From positions 2,418,001 through 2,482,000 of the forward strand of contig NZ_JAUSYL010000001.1 in NCBI RefSeq assembly GCF_030816895.1: DNA of 64,000 bases. Direction: 5' to 3'. Positions 15,666-24,460 of this stretch are shown here, in pieces (positions within the stretch are counted from its first letter, which is position 1; each line of letters opens with the position of its first letter). The stretch comes from Clavibacter sp. B3I6. Its GTDB lineage: Bacteria; Actinomycetota; Actinomycetes; Actinomycetales; Microbacteriaceae. The notes under the pieces are model-generated. The model was not told where the DNA came from. It did no database searches and worked only from the letters and a program-made list of their open reading frames with translations. Made by a program: the position numbers and the translations under genes.

Positions 15666-17027
15666 TCAGAACGCCTCGTCGAGCTCCTTCTCCCGCTCGC
15701 TCTTCGCGAGGGAGAATGCGCGGCCGAGCGCGGAGAACAGCGGCCCCCACTCGGCGTCGACGATCTGCGTGAAGCCGAGCCGCCGGGCCTCCGCCGCGCG
15801 TTGCGGCGCCGACGTGACGCCGCGGATCTCGCCGGCCAGGCTGATCTCGCCGAACGCCGCGAGGTCGTGCGGCATGGCCTTGCCGTTGACGGCGGAGACG
15901 AGCGCGACGGCGATCGCGAGATCCGCCGCCGGCTCCGTGAGCCGCACGCCGCCGACGGTGGAGACGTAGACGTCGCGGTCCGAGAGCCGCACGTTGGCGC
16001 GCTTCTCGAGCACCGCGAGCAGCATGGCGACGCGCGACGCGTCGACCCCGTTGACCACCCGGCGCGGCTGCGGCGCCTTCGTGTCGACGACGAGCGCCTG
16101 CACCTCGACGGGGAGCGCGCGGCGGCCCTCCATCGCGACGGTGACGCACGTGCCCGAGACCGAGTGGACGCCGCGCGAGAGGAACATGCCGCTCGGATCC
16201 GGGACCTCGACGATGCCGTCGCCCGCCATCTCGAAGCAGCCGACCTCGTCGGTGGGGCCGAAGCGGTTCTTGAGCGCGCGGATGAAGCGGAGCGACGTCT
16301 GCCGGTCGCCCTCGAACTGGCAGACCACGTCGACCAGGTGCTCGAGGAGCCGCGGGCCGGCGATGGAGCCGTCCTTCGTGACGTGGCCGACGAGCAGGAG
16401 CGGCAGGTCGCGCTCCTTGCAGACGCGGATGAGCGTGACGGCGACCTCGCGCACCTGGCCGGGGTGGCCGGGCAGCCCGTCGGACGTGCTGCTGGAGACG
16501 GTCTGCACGGAGTCGACGATGAGGAGGTCGGGCGCCACCTGCTCGATGTGGCCGAGGATCGTGCCGAGGTCGGTCTCGGCCGCGATCATGAGCGACTCCT
16601 GCAGCCCGCCCGTGCGCTCGGCGCGCATGCGCACCTGCGCGACGGACTCCTCGGCGGTGACGTAGAGCACCTTCGCGCCCTTCGCGGCGGCGCGCGCCGC
16701 GACCTCGAGCAGCAGCGTGGACTTGCCCACGCCGGGCTCGCCGCTCATGAGGATGGCCGCACCCGGCACGATGCCGCCGCCGAGCACGCGGTCGAGCTCG
16801 CCGACGCCGCTCGGGCGGTGGCTGGCCGACGCGGTGCCGACGTGCATGATCGAGCGGGCCTGGCTGGACCCCGCGGGCGTCAGCGTGGTGACGCGGCCGG
16901 CCGCGGCGGGCGTCTGCGACACCTCCGCCACGGTGTTCCACTGCTGGCACTGGCCGCACTGCCCGACCCACTTCGGGGTCGTCCACCCGCACTCCGAGCA
17001 GCGGTACGAGGAGTGGATGCGGGCCAT
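15666..17027 (-). CDS. radA: DNA repair protein RadA
   Basis: A 453-residue RecA-like ATPase that helps branch migration in recombination. It has an N-terminal C4 zinc finger (CSECG then CGQC), Walker A GEPGVGKSTLLL, the RadA-specific KNRFGPTDEVG motif, and a C-terminal Lon-protease-like domain ending in the AEWGPLFSALGRAFSLAKSERE region. I start at ATG 17027 (MARIHSSY), because TAGAGT at 17035-17040 (read on the minus strand) is a -10 box seven bases upstream and fits a leaderless message. The length is normal for RadA. It stands alone as a transcription unit. Confidence 0.95.
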   Translation of the reverse strand: MARIHSSYRCSECGWTTPKWVGQCGQCQQWNTVAEVSQTPAAAGRVTTLTPAGSSQARSIMHVGTASASHRPSGVGELDRVLGGGIVPGAAILMSGEPGVGKSTLLLEVAARAAAKGAKVLYVTAEESVAQVRMRAERTGGLQESLMIAAETDLGTILGHIEQVAPDLLIVDSVQTVSSSTSDGLPGHPGQVREVAVTLIRVCKERDLPLLLVGHVTKDGSIAGPRLLEHLVDVVCQFEGDRQTSLRFIRALKNRFGPTDEVGCFEMAGDGIVEVPDPSGMFLSRGVHSVSGTCVTVAMEGRRALPVEVQALVVDTKAPQPRRVVNGVDASRVAMLLAVLEKRANVRLSDRDVYVSTVGGVRLTEPAADLAIAVALVSAVNGKAMPHDLAAFGEISLAGEIRGVTSAPQRAAEARRLGFTQIVDAEWGPLFSALGRAFSLAKSEREKELDEAF

Positions 17028-17034
17028 GCGGGGG

Positions 17035-17040
17035 ACTCTA
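17035..17040 (-). promoter_or_regulatory. -10 box TAGAGT of radA
   Basis: Read on the minus strand, TAGAGT ends seven bases before ATG 17027. This argues against an upstream start and for leaderless translation. Confidence 0.5.
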
Positions 17041-17094
17041 CCGGCGGGCACCGACACGGCCGGACGCACCGGTCGGGTCGGGGCGGCCGTCGCG

Positions 17095-17932
17095 CTACGC
17101 GTCGCGGAGGCGGAACAGGAGGGCCGCGGCGGTGCCCGGGATCAGGATCCAGGCCGTGACGGCCGCGACCTCGAGGAGCGTCACCGGGGGCGGCGCGATG
17201 CTTCCGGTCGTGCCCGTCAGGATCCGGCCCGCCCGGGTGAGGAGCAGGTCGTGGACGGCAACCTCGCCGACGTCGGGCAGCAGGCCCACGAGGTTCGGCA
17301 GCACGAGCTGGATCGCGACGATGGCCGCGATCCCCGCGACGCTGCTGCGCATCAGCGTCGCGAGCGCGAGGCCGAGGAGGGCGACCATGGCGAGGTACGC
17401 GCCGGATCCGAGCAGCGGCCCGAGCACGCCCCACGACGCGAGGCGGCCGTCGTAGCCGAGGTCGGCGCGCGTGCCGGTGGTCAGCGCGTAGGCGGCGAGG
17501 CCTGGGGACCACCCCGAGCCCGAAGGCGACGAGGGCGACCGCCAGCGCCTTCGCGGCGAGCGCCTCCAGCCGGTTGGGCACCGCGGCCAGCGTGGAGGCG
17601 ATCGTGCGGCTCGAGTACTCGGAGCCCATGACGAGGACGCCCATCACGCCGACGGCGATCTGCGTGAGCAGCAGGGGCGTCGTGAGGAGGGCGGCCGTGC
17701 CCGTGTCCATCGTCGCGGGCGGGGCGCCGGCGGGCAGCGGGTTCGCCACGAGCGACACCATCCCGCTCATGCCCACCCCGGCCAGCGCGACCAGGGCTGC
17801 GGTCCAGCGGGTCGAGCGGAGCGTCGCGAGCTTCCGCAGCTCCGCGGCGGTCGCACGCCGGAACGTGACCCGGGTCGGCCGGGGGAGGCGCCCGGTGCGC
17901 GGTCGGCGTGAGGATCGGGCGGCGTGGATCAT
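17095..17932 (-). pseudogene. ABC-2 type permease, frameshifted
   Basis: Two frames together encode one ABC-2 permease of about 278 residues. From ATG 17932 the first part reads through ELRKLATLRSTRW, a typical ABC-2 entry motif, LTQIAVGVMGVLVMGSEYSSRTI and LAVALVAFGLGV. After a CCCC run (minus strand, about 17500-17510) the protein continues in another frame with LAAYALTTGTRADLGYDG, MVALLGLALATLMRSSVAG and the last helix AAVTAWILIPGTAAALLF. The total span is 3n+1, consistent with one extra base. No ATPase gene is adjacent, which is unusual for this family. It may be a decaying gene or a sequencing error. Confidence 0.8.
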
Positions 17933-18045
17933 GCCACCGACGCTATGGAGCGGACGCGCGGTGCCGAGTCGGGCGCCGGTGCCGCGCAGCCGGGCCGAGG
18001 GTGCCGTGCGGAGGGACGTCCGCGGCACCCGGGCACCGCGTCGCG

Positions 18046-18822
18046 TCAGCGCCCCGACACCGCCAGCGCGTGCACCGTCGCCGGGAGGAACGGCAGGAAC
18101 GCGCTCGCCCAGACGCGGTAGCCGCGGTCGTTGGGGTGGAAGAGGTCGCCCGCGGCCTGCGTGAGCGCGAGGATCGGGGTCTGCCGGCGGGTCACGGCGT
18201 GCAGGGGCGCGACGCGCAGCCCGCGGTCGGCGGCGAGGCGGCGGACGATCTCGTTCGCGACCCGGACCTTGCGCTCGTTCGCGGGGAAGTGGAAGCACGG
18301 CAGGTCGGCGACGACGGTGGTCGGCGGGACGGCGTCGAGGATCCGGCCGAGGTCGCGCTCGAAGGCGACCGGCTCGAACGCGGCGATGTCGTTGGCGCCG
18401 ATCGCGAGGGTCACCACGTCGGGCTGGAGCTTCGCGAGGCGGGGGAGCTGGTAGTCGATGAGGTCGGCGGCGCGGGCGCCCGAGACGCTGAGGTTGACGG
18501 TGCGGACCGTGCGGCCGCTGAGGGCGCGGATGCGGTCCGCCAGGATCCCGACGTAGCCGTTCACCGGCCGGCTCGCGCCGATGCCCTGCGCCGTCGAGTC
18601 GCCGAGGGCGACGTAGAGGAGGTCGCCGTCGACCTTCGCCTGCTCGCGCCACCAGGCCGAGTTGACGGGGAGCGTCTCGTTGAGGATCACCGCGCGCTCG
18701 CGGCGGCCGGCCTCGAAGCGGCGCGGCACCACGAGGGCGGCGGCGGTGAGGCCGCCGACCGCAGCGGCGGCGGAGGCGATGACGGCGGCGGGACGGGAGG
18801 AGCGGGTGGTTCTCGTGGGCAC
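18046..18822 (-). CDS. SGNH/GDSL hydrolase
   Basis: A 258-residue lipase/esterase-type hydrolase. Block I is ALGDSTAQGIG with the catalytic Ser, block II has the Gly in LSVSGARAAD, block III is IGANDIAAF, and block V is DLFHPNDRGY with the catalytic Asp and His. An N-terminal hydrophobic segment (PAAVIASAAAAVGGLTAAALVV) suggests a membrane anchor or secretion signal. GTG 18822 lies six bases from TAGGCT (18829-18834 on the plus-strand numbering, minus strand), so it is probably leaderless. The natural ester is unknown. Confidence 0.88.
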   Translation of the reverse strand: MPTRTTRSSRPAAVIASAAAAVGGLTAAALVVPRRFEAGRRERAVILNETLPVNSAWWREQAKVDGDLLYVALGDSTAQGIGASRPVNGYVGILADRIRALSGRTVRTVNLSVSGARAADLIDYQLPRLAKLQPDVVTLAIGANDIAAFEPVAFERDLGRILDAVPPTTVVADLPCFHFPANERKVRVANEIVRRLAADRGLRVAPLHAVTRRQTPILALTQAAGDLFHPNDRGYRVWASAFLPFLPATVHALAVSGR

Positions 18823-18828
18823 CTCGGG

Positions 18829-18834
18829 AGCCTA
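18829..18834 (-). promoter_or_regulatory. -10 box TAGGCT of the SGNH hydrolase gene
   Basis: Read on the minus strand, TAGGCT ends six bases before GTG 18822. This fits a leaderless start. Confidence 0.45.
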
Positions 18835-18876
18835 CGCTCGTGGATCCGGGTGCCGGCTGGTCGCCCCGTCGCCGGA

Positions 18877-19425
18877 TCAGGCGACGCGGAGGCCCCGTGC
18901 GAGGAGCGATGCGACCTGCCGTGCCTCGGATGACCGGCGGGGCCCGTCGGCCGCGGCTCCGATCCCGTGGAGCGCCATCATCACGGCCCCCGCGCTCACG
19001 TCGTCGCGGATGGTGCCGTCGGAGACCCCGCGTGCCGTCAGGTCGGTGAGGGTGCGTTCGAGCTCGCTCCCGCCCTCGGCTCGGGCCGCGGCGTCGACGA
19101 TGCCCGCCAGCGTGCGTGCGAGCGGGGCGTGCTCGAGGACGTAGTCCACGAACGCGCGCAGGAACGCGTCCAGGGCCTCCGCGGGCGGGAGCGACGAGGC
19201 GCGGCCTCGCTCGCAGAGCGCGGCCACCTCGCCGCGGTAGACCGCCGCAGCCAGCGCCTCCCGGGTGGGGAAGTGGCGGTACAGGGTCCCGACGCCCACT
19301 CCCGCGCGCGCGGCGAAGTCGTCGAACCTCAGCTGCTCGTCGTGCTCGAACACCGAGCGTGCCGCGGCGATGATCGCCTCGCGGTTGCGGCGTGCGTCGG
19401 CTCGCAGCGGCTTGTCCTCGGCCAT
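18877..19425 (-). CDS. TetR-family repressor
   Basis: A 182-residue TetR repressor. The N-terminal helix-turn-helix is REAIIAAARSVFEHDEQLRFDDFAARAGVGVGTLYRHFPTREAL; the C-terminal ligand domain is alpha-helical without a recognizable ligand. ATG 19425 (MAEDKPL) is preceded by GGGAGG at a good distance, so I prefer it to the ATG six codons upstream, which falls inside the operator area. It is transcribed away from the PanE-like reductase gene, and two dyads lie between them. It most likely represses both itself and the reductase. Confidence 0.9.
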   Translation of the reverse strand: MAEDKPLRADARRNREAIIAAARSVFEHDEQLRFDDFAARAGVGVGTLYRHFPTREALAAAVYRGEVAALCERGRASSLPPAEALDAFLRAFVDYVLEHAPLARTLAGIVDAAARAEGGSELERTLTDLTARGVSDGTIRDDVSAGAVMMALHGIGAAADGPRRSSEARQVASLLARGLRVA

Positions 19426-19444
19426 GCGCCCTCCCGTTGACATA

Positions 19445-19488
19445 TGGAGATGACCTCCACATACTTATGGTGTGGAGATAGCCTCCAC
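19445..19488. promoter_or_regulatory. Two tandem TetR operators
   Basis: TGGAG-5-CTCCA occupies 19445-19459 and GTGGAG-5-CTCCAC occupies 19472-19488. Both are inverted repeats of the same half-site, with centres 28 bases apart. They fill the 81-base gap between the divergent repressor and reductase genes, so binding would cover both promoters. Confidence 0.72.
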
Positions 19489-19506
19489 TTTAGCGGGAGG
19501 AGCACC

Positions 19507-20439
19507 ATGAGGATCCTCATGTTCGGACGCGGGGTCATCGCGACCATCTACGGCCAGGTGCTCCAGGAGGGCGGGCACCAGGTCGAGTACCTCGTGCGCC
19601 CGGGCCGGGCCGCCGAGTACGGCGACGAGGTGCGGACGGACGTCATGGACGCGCGCCGCTCGCCCCTGGGCCGCCGGGTCCGCACGTCCGTCGCGACGCG
19701 GCTGCGGGAGTCCCTCGGACCCGCGGACGGGTTCGACCTCGTCGTGCTCAGCGTCGGACACCTCCGCCTCGAGGAGGCCGCCGCGTACCTCGCGCCGCGC
19801 ATCGGCGAGGCGACCGTGCTGGTCTTCGGCAACGTCTGGGACGAGCCGCTCGCGGCGGTCGCGCCGCTTCCGGCCGATCAGGTGGTGTTCGGATTCCCCC
19901 AGGGCGGCGGGGGCTTCGGGCCGGACGGGGTCCTCCACGGCGCCCTCTTCCGATCCATCGTCCTCGATGCTTCCGGGCGAGCGACCGGTCGTCGTGGGCA
20001 GCTGGTGCGCGCGGCGTTCCGGCGAGCGGGGCTCGGCACCCGGGAGGAGGAGGACATGCGGGGATGGCTGCTGCTGCACTTCGCCATGGACGCCGGCATG
20101 TTCTCCCAGGCGCTGGCCGCGGGAGGTCTCGCGCGCATGGTCGGGGATCCGCGAGCGCTCCGGGAGGCCTTCCTGGCGAGCCGCGAGCTGCTCCCCGTCC
20201 TCGAGGCGCGCGACGTGGACCTCAGCCGGCACTCCGGCGCCGCGCTCCCCTGGCGACTGCCCGGGCTGACCGCCGGGATGCTGGCGGCCGCGACCGTCCT
20301 CGTGCCGATCGCGCGGGTCAGCCTCGCCGCGCACACCGATCCGGACGCCGTGGAGCACCGCGCTGTCCTCGAGGACGCGCTGCGCGCGGCCCGTGAGCTC
20401 GGCATCTCGACGCCGCGGCTCGCGCGAGCGGCCCGCTGA
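19507..20439 (+). CDS. Ketopantoate reductase-like (PanE/ApbA family) oxidoreductase
   Basis: A 310-residue protein with an N-terminal Rossmann fold, RILMFGRGVIATIYGQVLQEGGHQVEYLVR. The glycine motif is altered from GxGxxG (GRGVIATIYG). VVLSVGHLRLEEAA and LVFGNVWDEPLA follow. The C-terminal helical part has the ketopantoate-reductase shape but lacks an obvious catalytic Lys-Asn-Glu set that I could fix with confidence. TetR-linked PanE-like proteins are common and are usually not pantothenate enzymes. ATG 19507 has GGGAGGAG before it. The substrate is unknown; control is by the divergent TetR. Confidence 0.78.
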   Translation: MRILMFGRGVIATIYGQVLQEGGHQVEYLVRPGRAAEYGDEVRTDVMDARRSPLGRRVRTSVATRLRESLGPADGFDLVVLSVGHLRLEEAAAYLAPRIGEATVLVFGNVWDEPLAAVAPLPADQVVFGFPQGGGGFGPDGVLHGALFRSIVLDASGRATGRRGQLVRAAFRRAGLGTREEEDMRGWLLLHFAMDAGMFSQALAAGGLARMVGDPRALREAFLASRELLPVLEARDVDLSRHSGAALPWRLPGLTAGMLAAATVLVPIARVSLAAHTDPDAVEHRAVLEDALRAARELGISTPRLARAAR

Positions 20440-20512
20440 CCCGTCCGTCGACGTGCGCCGCGCCGCGGCGCGCCGGTGATCATGCCGCCCGGTGCCGGGC
20501 GGACGGGATCGG

Positions 20513-21218
20513 CTACGCCTCCTCCGGCGCTCGCCCCGCGCCCGCGGGCACGAAGCGGTAGCCCATGCCCGGGTCCGTGAGCAGGTGCCGCGGGTGCGAC
20601 GGATCCGGCTCGAGCTTCTTGCGCAGCTGCGCCACGTAGAGGCGGAGGTAGCCGCTGTCGTTCACGTGCGTGGGGCCCCAGATCTCGGTGAGGAGGGTCT
20701 GGCGGGACACGAGCCGGTCGGGGGCGCGCACGAGCAGCTCGAGCACCTGCCACTCGGTGGGCGTCAGGCGCACGCGCTGGTCGGCGCGGGTGACGACGCG
20801 GGCCGCGAGGTCGACCGTCACGTCGGCGAAGGAGACGACGGCCGAGCGGTCCTCGTCGGCGGCGGCCCGGCGGCCGAGGGCGCGGATCCGGGCCAGCAGC
20901 TCGTCGATGGAGAACGGCTTCGTGACGTAGTCGTCGGCGCCCGCGTCGAGCGCCTCGACCTTGTCGGCGGCGCCCGAGCGGCCCGAGACCACGAGGATCG
21001 GCGGCGGTCGACCAGAGCCGGAGCGCCTGGATCACCTCGACGCCGTCGAGCCGCGGCATGCCGAGGTCGATCATGTAGAGGTCGGGCTTCTCGGCGACGG
21101 CCAGGCGGATGGCGGTGGCGCCGTCGTCGGCCGTGATGATGTCGTAGCCGAGGCTCGTGAGGGTGATGCGGAGGGCGCGCAGGATCTGCTGGTCGTCGTC
21201 GGCGATGAGGATCCTCAC
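20513..21218 (-). pseudogene. kdpE: KdpE response regulator, frameshifted
   Basis: This is the output regulator of the KdpDE potassium/turgor system. From GTG 21218 the receiver reads MRILIADDDQQILRALRITL and LYMIDLGMPRLDGVEVIQALRLW. After about 21005 the protein continues in another frame with ILVVSGRSGAADKVEALDAGADDYVTKPFSIDELLARIRALGRR and an intact OmpR-type winged helix (TPTEWQVLELLVR, RQTLLTEIWGPTHVNDSGYLRLYVAQLRKKLE). The span of 706 bases is 3n+1, so one base too many. If real, the break removes the DNA-binding domain. The GTG overlaps the kdpD stop. Confidence 0.88.
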
Positions 21219-23773
21219 GCGGTCACCTCCGGCGCGGACGCGGACGCGGGCGCGGCGGCGGATGCGGCGCCGCGCGCCGGAGCGGCGAGCGCGGATCCCG
21301 CCCGGCACGCCGGCAGCGCCACCACCATCGTGAGCCCGCCGCCCGGGGTGTCCTCGGCGGTGAGCGTGCCGCCCATCCCCTCGGTGAAGCCCTTCGAGAG
21401 CGCGAGGCCGAGGCCGAGGCCGGACGCGTTGTCGGTGTCGCCGAGGCGCTGGAACGGCACGAACATGTCGTCGCGGCGCTCGGGGGCGACGCCCGGGCCG
21501 TGGTCGACCACGCGGATCTCCACGGCCTCCGCGAACGCGCTCGTGCTGAGCCGCACCGGCACCCCCGCGGGCGCGTGGCGCACGGCGTTGCTGAGCAGGT
21601 TGACGACCACGCGCTGCAGGAGGCCCGGATCGGCGACCGCGCCCGGGAGGTCCGGCGCGAGGTCGAGCACGGCGTCGGCGGGTCCGAGGTCGAGCTCGTC
21701 GAGGGCCGCGAGCACGACGTCGTCGAGGTCGACGTCCATCAGCCGCACGCCGAGGACGCCCGCCTGCACGCGGCTGACGTCGAGGAGGTCGGTGACGAGG
21801 TCGGCGAGCGTGCCGAGGCTCTCCTCGGCGGTGGCGAGCAGCTCCTCGCGGTCGCCGTCGGCCCAGGTCATGCCGGGGGAGCGGAGCGCGGTGACGGCGG
21901 CGGTCGCGGCGCTGAGCGGCCGGCGGAGGTCGTGGCTCACGGCCGAGAGGAGGGCGGTGCGCACGCGGTCGGTCTGGGCGAGCGGGCCGACCTCGCGGGC
22001 GGTGTCGGAGAGGTCGCGGTGCTCGAGCGCGGCGTCGAGCTGGGCCGCGATGACCCGCAGCAGGCGGCGGCCGGACGCCTCGAGGTCGTCGCCGTAGAGG
22101 GTGAGGACGGCGCGGGATCCCACGGGCACGTCGGTGGAGCGGGCGCCGGTGACGACGCCGTCCCACGCGATGGTCGCCTCGCGGTCCGCGAGCTTCACGC
22201 CCTGCAGCCCGAACGCCTCGCGCGTGCGGCTCACGAGCGCGTGCACGGCGCCCTCGCCGCGGAGCACGGATCCGGACACCGTCGCCAGCAGCTCGGCCTC
22301 GGCGGCCGCGCGGCGGGCGAGGCGCGTGCGGCGCGCGGCCTGGTCGACGATCCAGCTGACGAGCAGCGCGATGACCACGTAGAGCACGAGCGCGAGCAGG
22401 TGCAGCGGCTCGTCGACGGTGATCGTGTGGATCGGGTCGATGAAGAAGTAGTCGAGCGTGAAGCCCGAGAGGACGGCCGCGAACAGGGCCGGCCAGATGC
22501 CGCCGACGAGCGCGACGAGCACCACGAGCAGCTGGTACGAGAGCACGTCGCTCGTGATGGAGTCCTCGGAGCGCGTGGCCGAGAGCAGCCAGGTGAGCAG
22601 CGGGCCGCCGACGAGCGCGAGCACCGCGCCGAGGATCCGGCGCTTCACGGTGAGCGCGCCGCCGCGGATGCGGGGCAGCTGGAAGCGCCCGCCCGCGGCG
22701 GCGTGCGTGACGATGTGCACGTCGATGTCGCCGGACTCGCGGATCACCGTCGCGCCGATGCCGGGCCCGGTGGTCGCGGCGGCCAGGCGGCTCCGACGGC
22801 TCACGCCGAGCACGAGCTGGGTGGCGTTGGAGGCGCGCGCGAAGTCGACGAGCGCGCGCGGGATGTCGTCGCCGACGACCTGGTGGTAGCTGCCGCCGAG
22901 CGCGTCGACGAGCGCGCGCTGCCGGGCGAGCGCCTCCGGGCTGCCGGAGCGGAGGCCGTCCTGGCTGGAGACGTGCACGGCCATCAGCTCGCCGCCGGCG
23001 GAGCGGGCCGCGATGCGGGCGCCGCGGCGGAGCAGGGTCTCGCCCTCGGATCCGCCGGTGAGCGCCACGACCACGCGCTCGCGGGCCTCCCAGCGGGCGT
23101 CGATCCCCTTCTCGTCGCGGTAGGCGGCGAGCGCGGTGTCGACCTCGTCGGCGAGCCAGAGGAGCGCCAGCTCGCGGAGGGCCGTGAGGTTGCCGAGGCG
23201 GAAGTAGTGGGAGAGGGCCGCGTCGATCCGCTCGGCCGGGTACACCCGACCGCCGGCGAGCCGGTCGCGCAGGGCCTCGGGCGCGAGGTCGATCACCTCG
23301 ATCTGGTGCGCCTCGCGGAGCACGCGGTCGGGGATCGTCTCGCGCTGCGGCACGCCCGTGATCTTCTCCACCACGTCGTTGAGGGACGCGATGTGCTGGA
23401 TGTTGACGGTGGAGATGACGTCGATGCCGGCGTCGCGGATGAGGTCCACGTCCTGCCAGCGCTTCTCCGAGCGGCCGCCCGGCGCGTTCGTGTGCGCGAG
23501 CTCGTCGACCAGCGCGATGGCCGGCCGGCGGGCGATGACGGCGTCGACGTCGAGGTCGGTCATCTCCACCCCGCGGTGCGACACCTCGCGCCGCGGCAGG
23601 ATCTCGAGGCCCTCGAGCATGGCCGCGGTGGCGGCGCGGCCGTGGGTCTCCACGACCGCGACCACCACGTCGGCGCCCTCGTCGCCGAGCCGCCTGCCCT
23701 CCTCGAGCATCGCGTAGGTCTTGCCCACGCCCGGCGCCGCACCCAGCAGCACCCGCAGTCCACCGCGCTTCAT
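21215..23773 (-). CDS. kdpD: Sensor histidine kinase KdpD
   Basis: An 852-residue KdpD. The N-terminal KdpD domain has Walker A LLGAAPGVGKTYAMLEEG and DELAHTNAPG, followed by a USP-like domain with VALTGGSEGETLLRRGARIA. Four clustered membrane helices follow around residues 380-480 (ALVGGPLLTWLLSATR, LVVLVALVGGIWPALFAAVLSGF), then a GAF-like region and the HisKA motif LLSAVSHDLRRPLSAATAAV and an HATPase. It senses low external potassium or ionic strength and phosphorylates KdpE. ATG 23773 is 32 bases after kdpC. An Ala-rich tail ends the protein. Confidence 0.95.
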   Translation of the reverse strand: MKRGGLRVLLGAAPGVGKTYAMLEEGRRLGDEGADVVVAVVETHGRAATAAMLEGLEILPRREVSHRGVEMTDLDVDAVIARRPAIALVDELAHTNAPGGRSEKRWQDVDLIRDAGIDVISTVNIQHIASLNDVVEKITGVPQRETIPDRVLREAHQIEVIDLAPEALRDRLAGGRVYPAERIDAALSHYFRLGNLTALRELALLWLADEVDTALAAYRDEKGIDARWEARERVVVALTGGSEGETLLRRGARIAARSAGGELMAVHVSSQDGLRSGSPEALARQRALVDALGGSYHQVVGDDIPRALVDFARASNATQLVLGVSRRSRLAAATTGPGIGATVIRESGDIDVHIVTHAAAGGRFQLPRIRGGALTVKRRILGAVLALVGGPLLTWLLSATRSEDSITSDVLSYQLLVVLVALVGGIWPALFAAVLSGFTLDYFFIDPIHTITVDEPLHLLALVLYVVIALLVSWIVDQAARRTRLARRAAAEAELLATVSGSVLRGEGAVHALVSRTREAFGLQGVKLADREATIAWDGVVTGARSTDVPVGSRAVLTLYGDDLEASGRRLLRVIAAQLDAALEHRDLSDTAREVGPLAQTDRVRTALLSAVSHDLRRPLSAATAAVTALRSPGMTWADGDREELLATAEESLGTLADLVTDLLDVSRVQAGVLGVRLMDVDLDDVVLAALDELDLGPADAVLDLAPDLPGAVADPGLLQRVVVNLLSNAVRHAPAGVPVRLSTSAFAEAVEIRVVDHGPGVAPERRDDMFVPFQRLGDTDNASGLGLGLALSKGFTEGMGGTLTAEDTPGGGLTMVVALPACRAGSALAAPARGAASAAAPASASAPEVTA

Positions 23774-23805
23774 GTCCTGTCCCCCTCGCCCGCGTGATGC
23801 GGGCG

Positions 23806-24414
23806 TCAGCCGCCGAGGCCGGCGAGCGCGATGTTCAGCTCGAGCACGTTGACGGTCGGCTCCCCGAGGTAGCCGAGGTCGCGCGCCTGGACGTGCTGCT
23901 CGACGAGGCCGGCGACCTCCTGCTCGGGGATGCCCCGCGCCGAGGCCACGCGGGCCACCTGGAGTCGAGCGTATTCCGCGCTGATGTGCGGATCGAGCCC
24001 GGAGGCCGACGCGGTCAGCGCGTCGGCCGGGATGGTGCTCGGATCCACGCCGTCGGACGCGGCGATGGCGGCCCGCCGCTCCTCGATGGCGGCGACGAGG
24101 TCCGCGTTCTCGGGGCCCAGGTTGCTGCCGCTGGAGGCGGCCGCGTCGTAGCCGTCGCCCGCGGCGGAGGGCCGGGACTGGAACCACTCGGGGAGGGCGG
24201 TACCGTCGGCGTCCGTGAAGGACTGGCCGATGAGCGAGGATCCGACCACCCGGCCGTCGGCGGAGACGGGCGAGCCGTCGGCCTGCGCGGAGAGCGCGAG
24301 CTGGCCGACGCCCGTGACGACGGCCGTGTAGCCGACGCCGAGGATCACGGTGAGGACGGCCATCGCGCGGACGGCCGTGCCGGCGGTGCGGAGGGACTGG
24401 CGGGGGGAGGGCAT
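23806..24414 (-). CDS. kdpC: K+-transporting ATPase subunit C
   Basis: A 202-residue KdpC. The single N-terminal helix AMAVLTVILGVGYTAVVTGVGQLAL anchors it, and the outer part contains GSSLIGQSFTD, FQSRPSA, SSGSNLGPEN and SGLDPHISAEYARLQVARVASARG, which are hallmark KdpC segments. It stabilizes the KdpFABC complex and helps ATP binding to KdpB. It lies between kdpB (46 bases) and kdpD (32 bases) in one operon. Confidence 0.95.
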   Translation of the reverse strand: MPSPRQSLRTAGTAVRAMAVLTVILGVGYTAVVTGVGQLALSAQADGSPVSADGRVVGSSLIGQSFTDADGTALPEWFQSRPSAAGDGYDAAASSGSNLGPENADLVAAIEERRAAIAASDGVDPSTIPADALTASASGLDPHISAEYARLQVARVASARGIPEQEVAGLVEQHVQARDLGYLGEPTVNVLELNIALAGLGG

Positions 24415-24460
24415 GGGGTTCCTTGTCTGGGTGCTGCGAGCGGGATGGGGCGGCGCGGGA

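Noticed and set aside
16880..19462. One very long open frame on the minus strand
   Set aside because: It joins unrelated stretches; only the ABC permease part (to about 17.5 kb) has real protein features. High GC makes such long open frames common on both strands.
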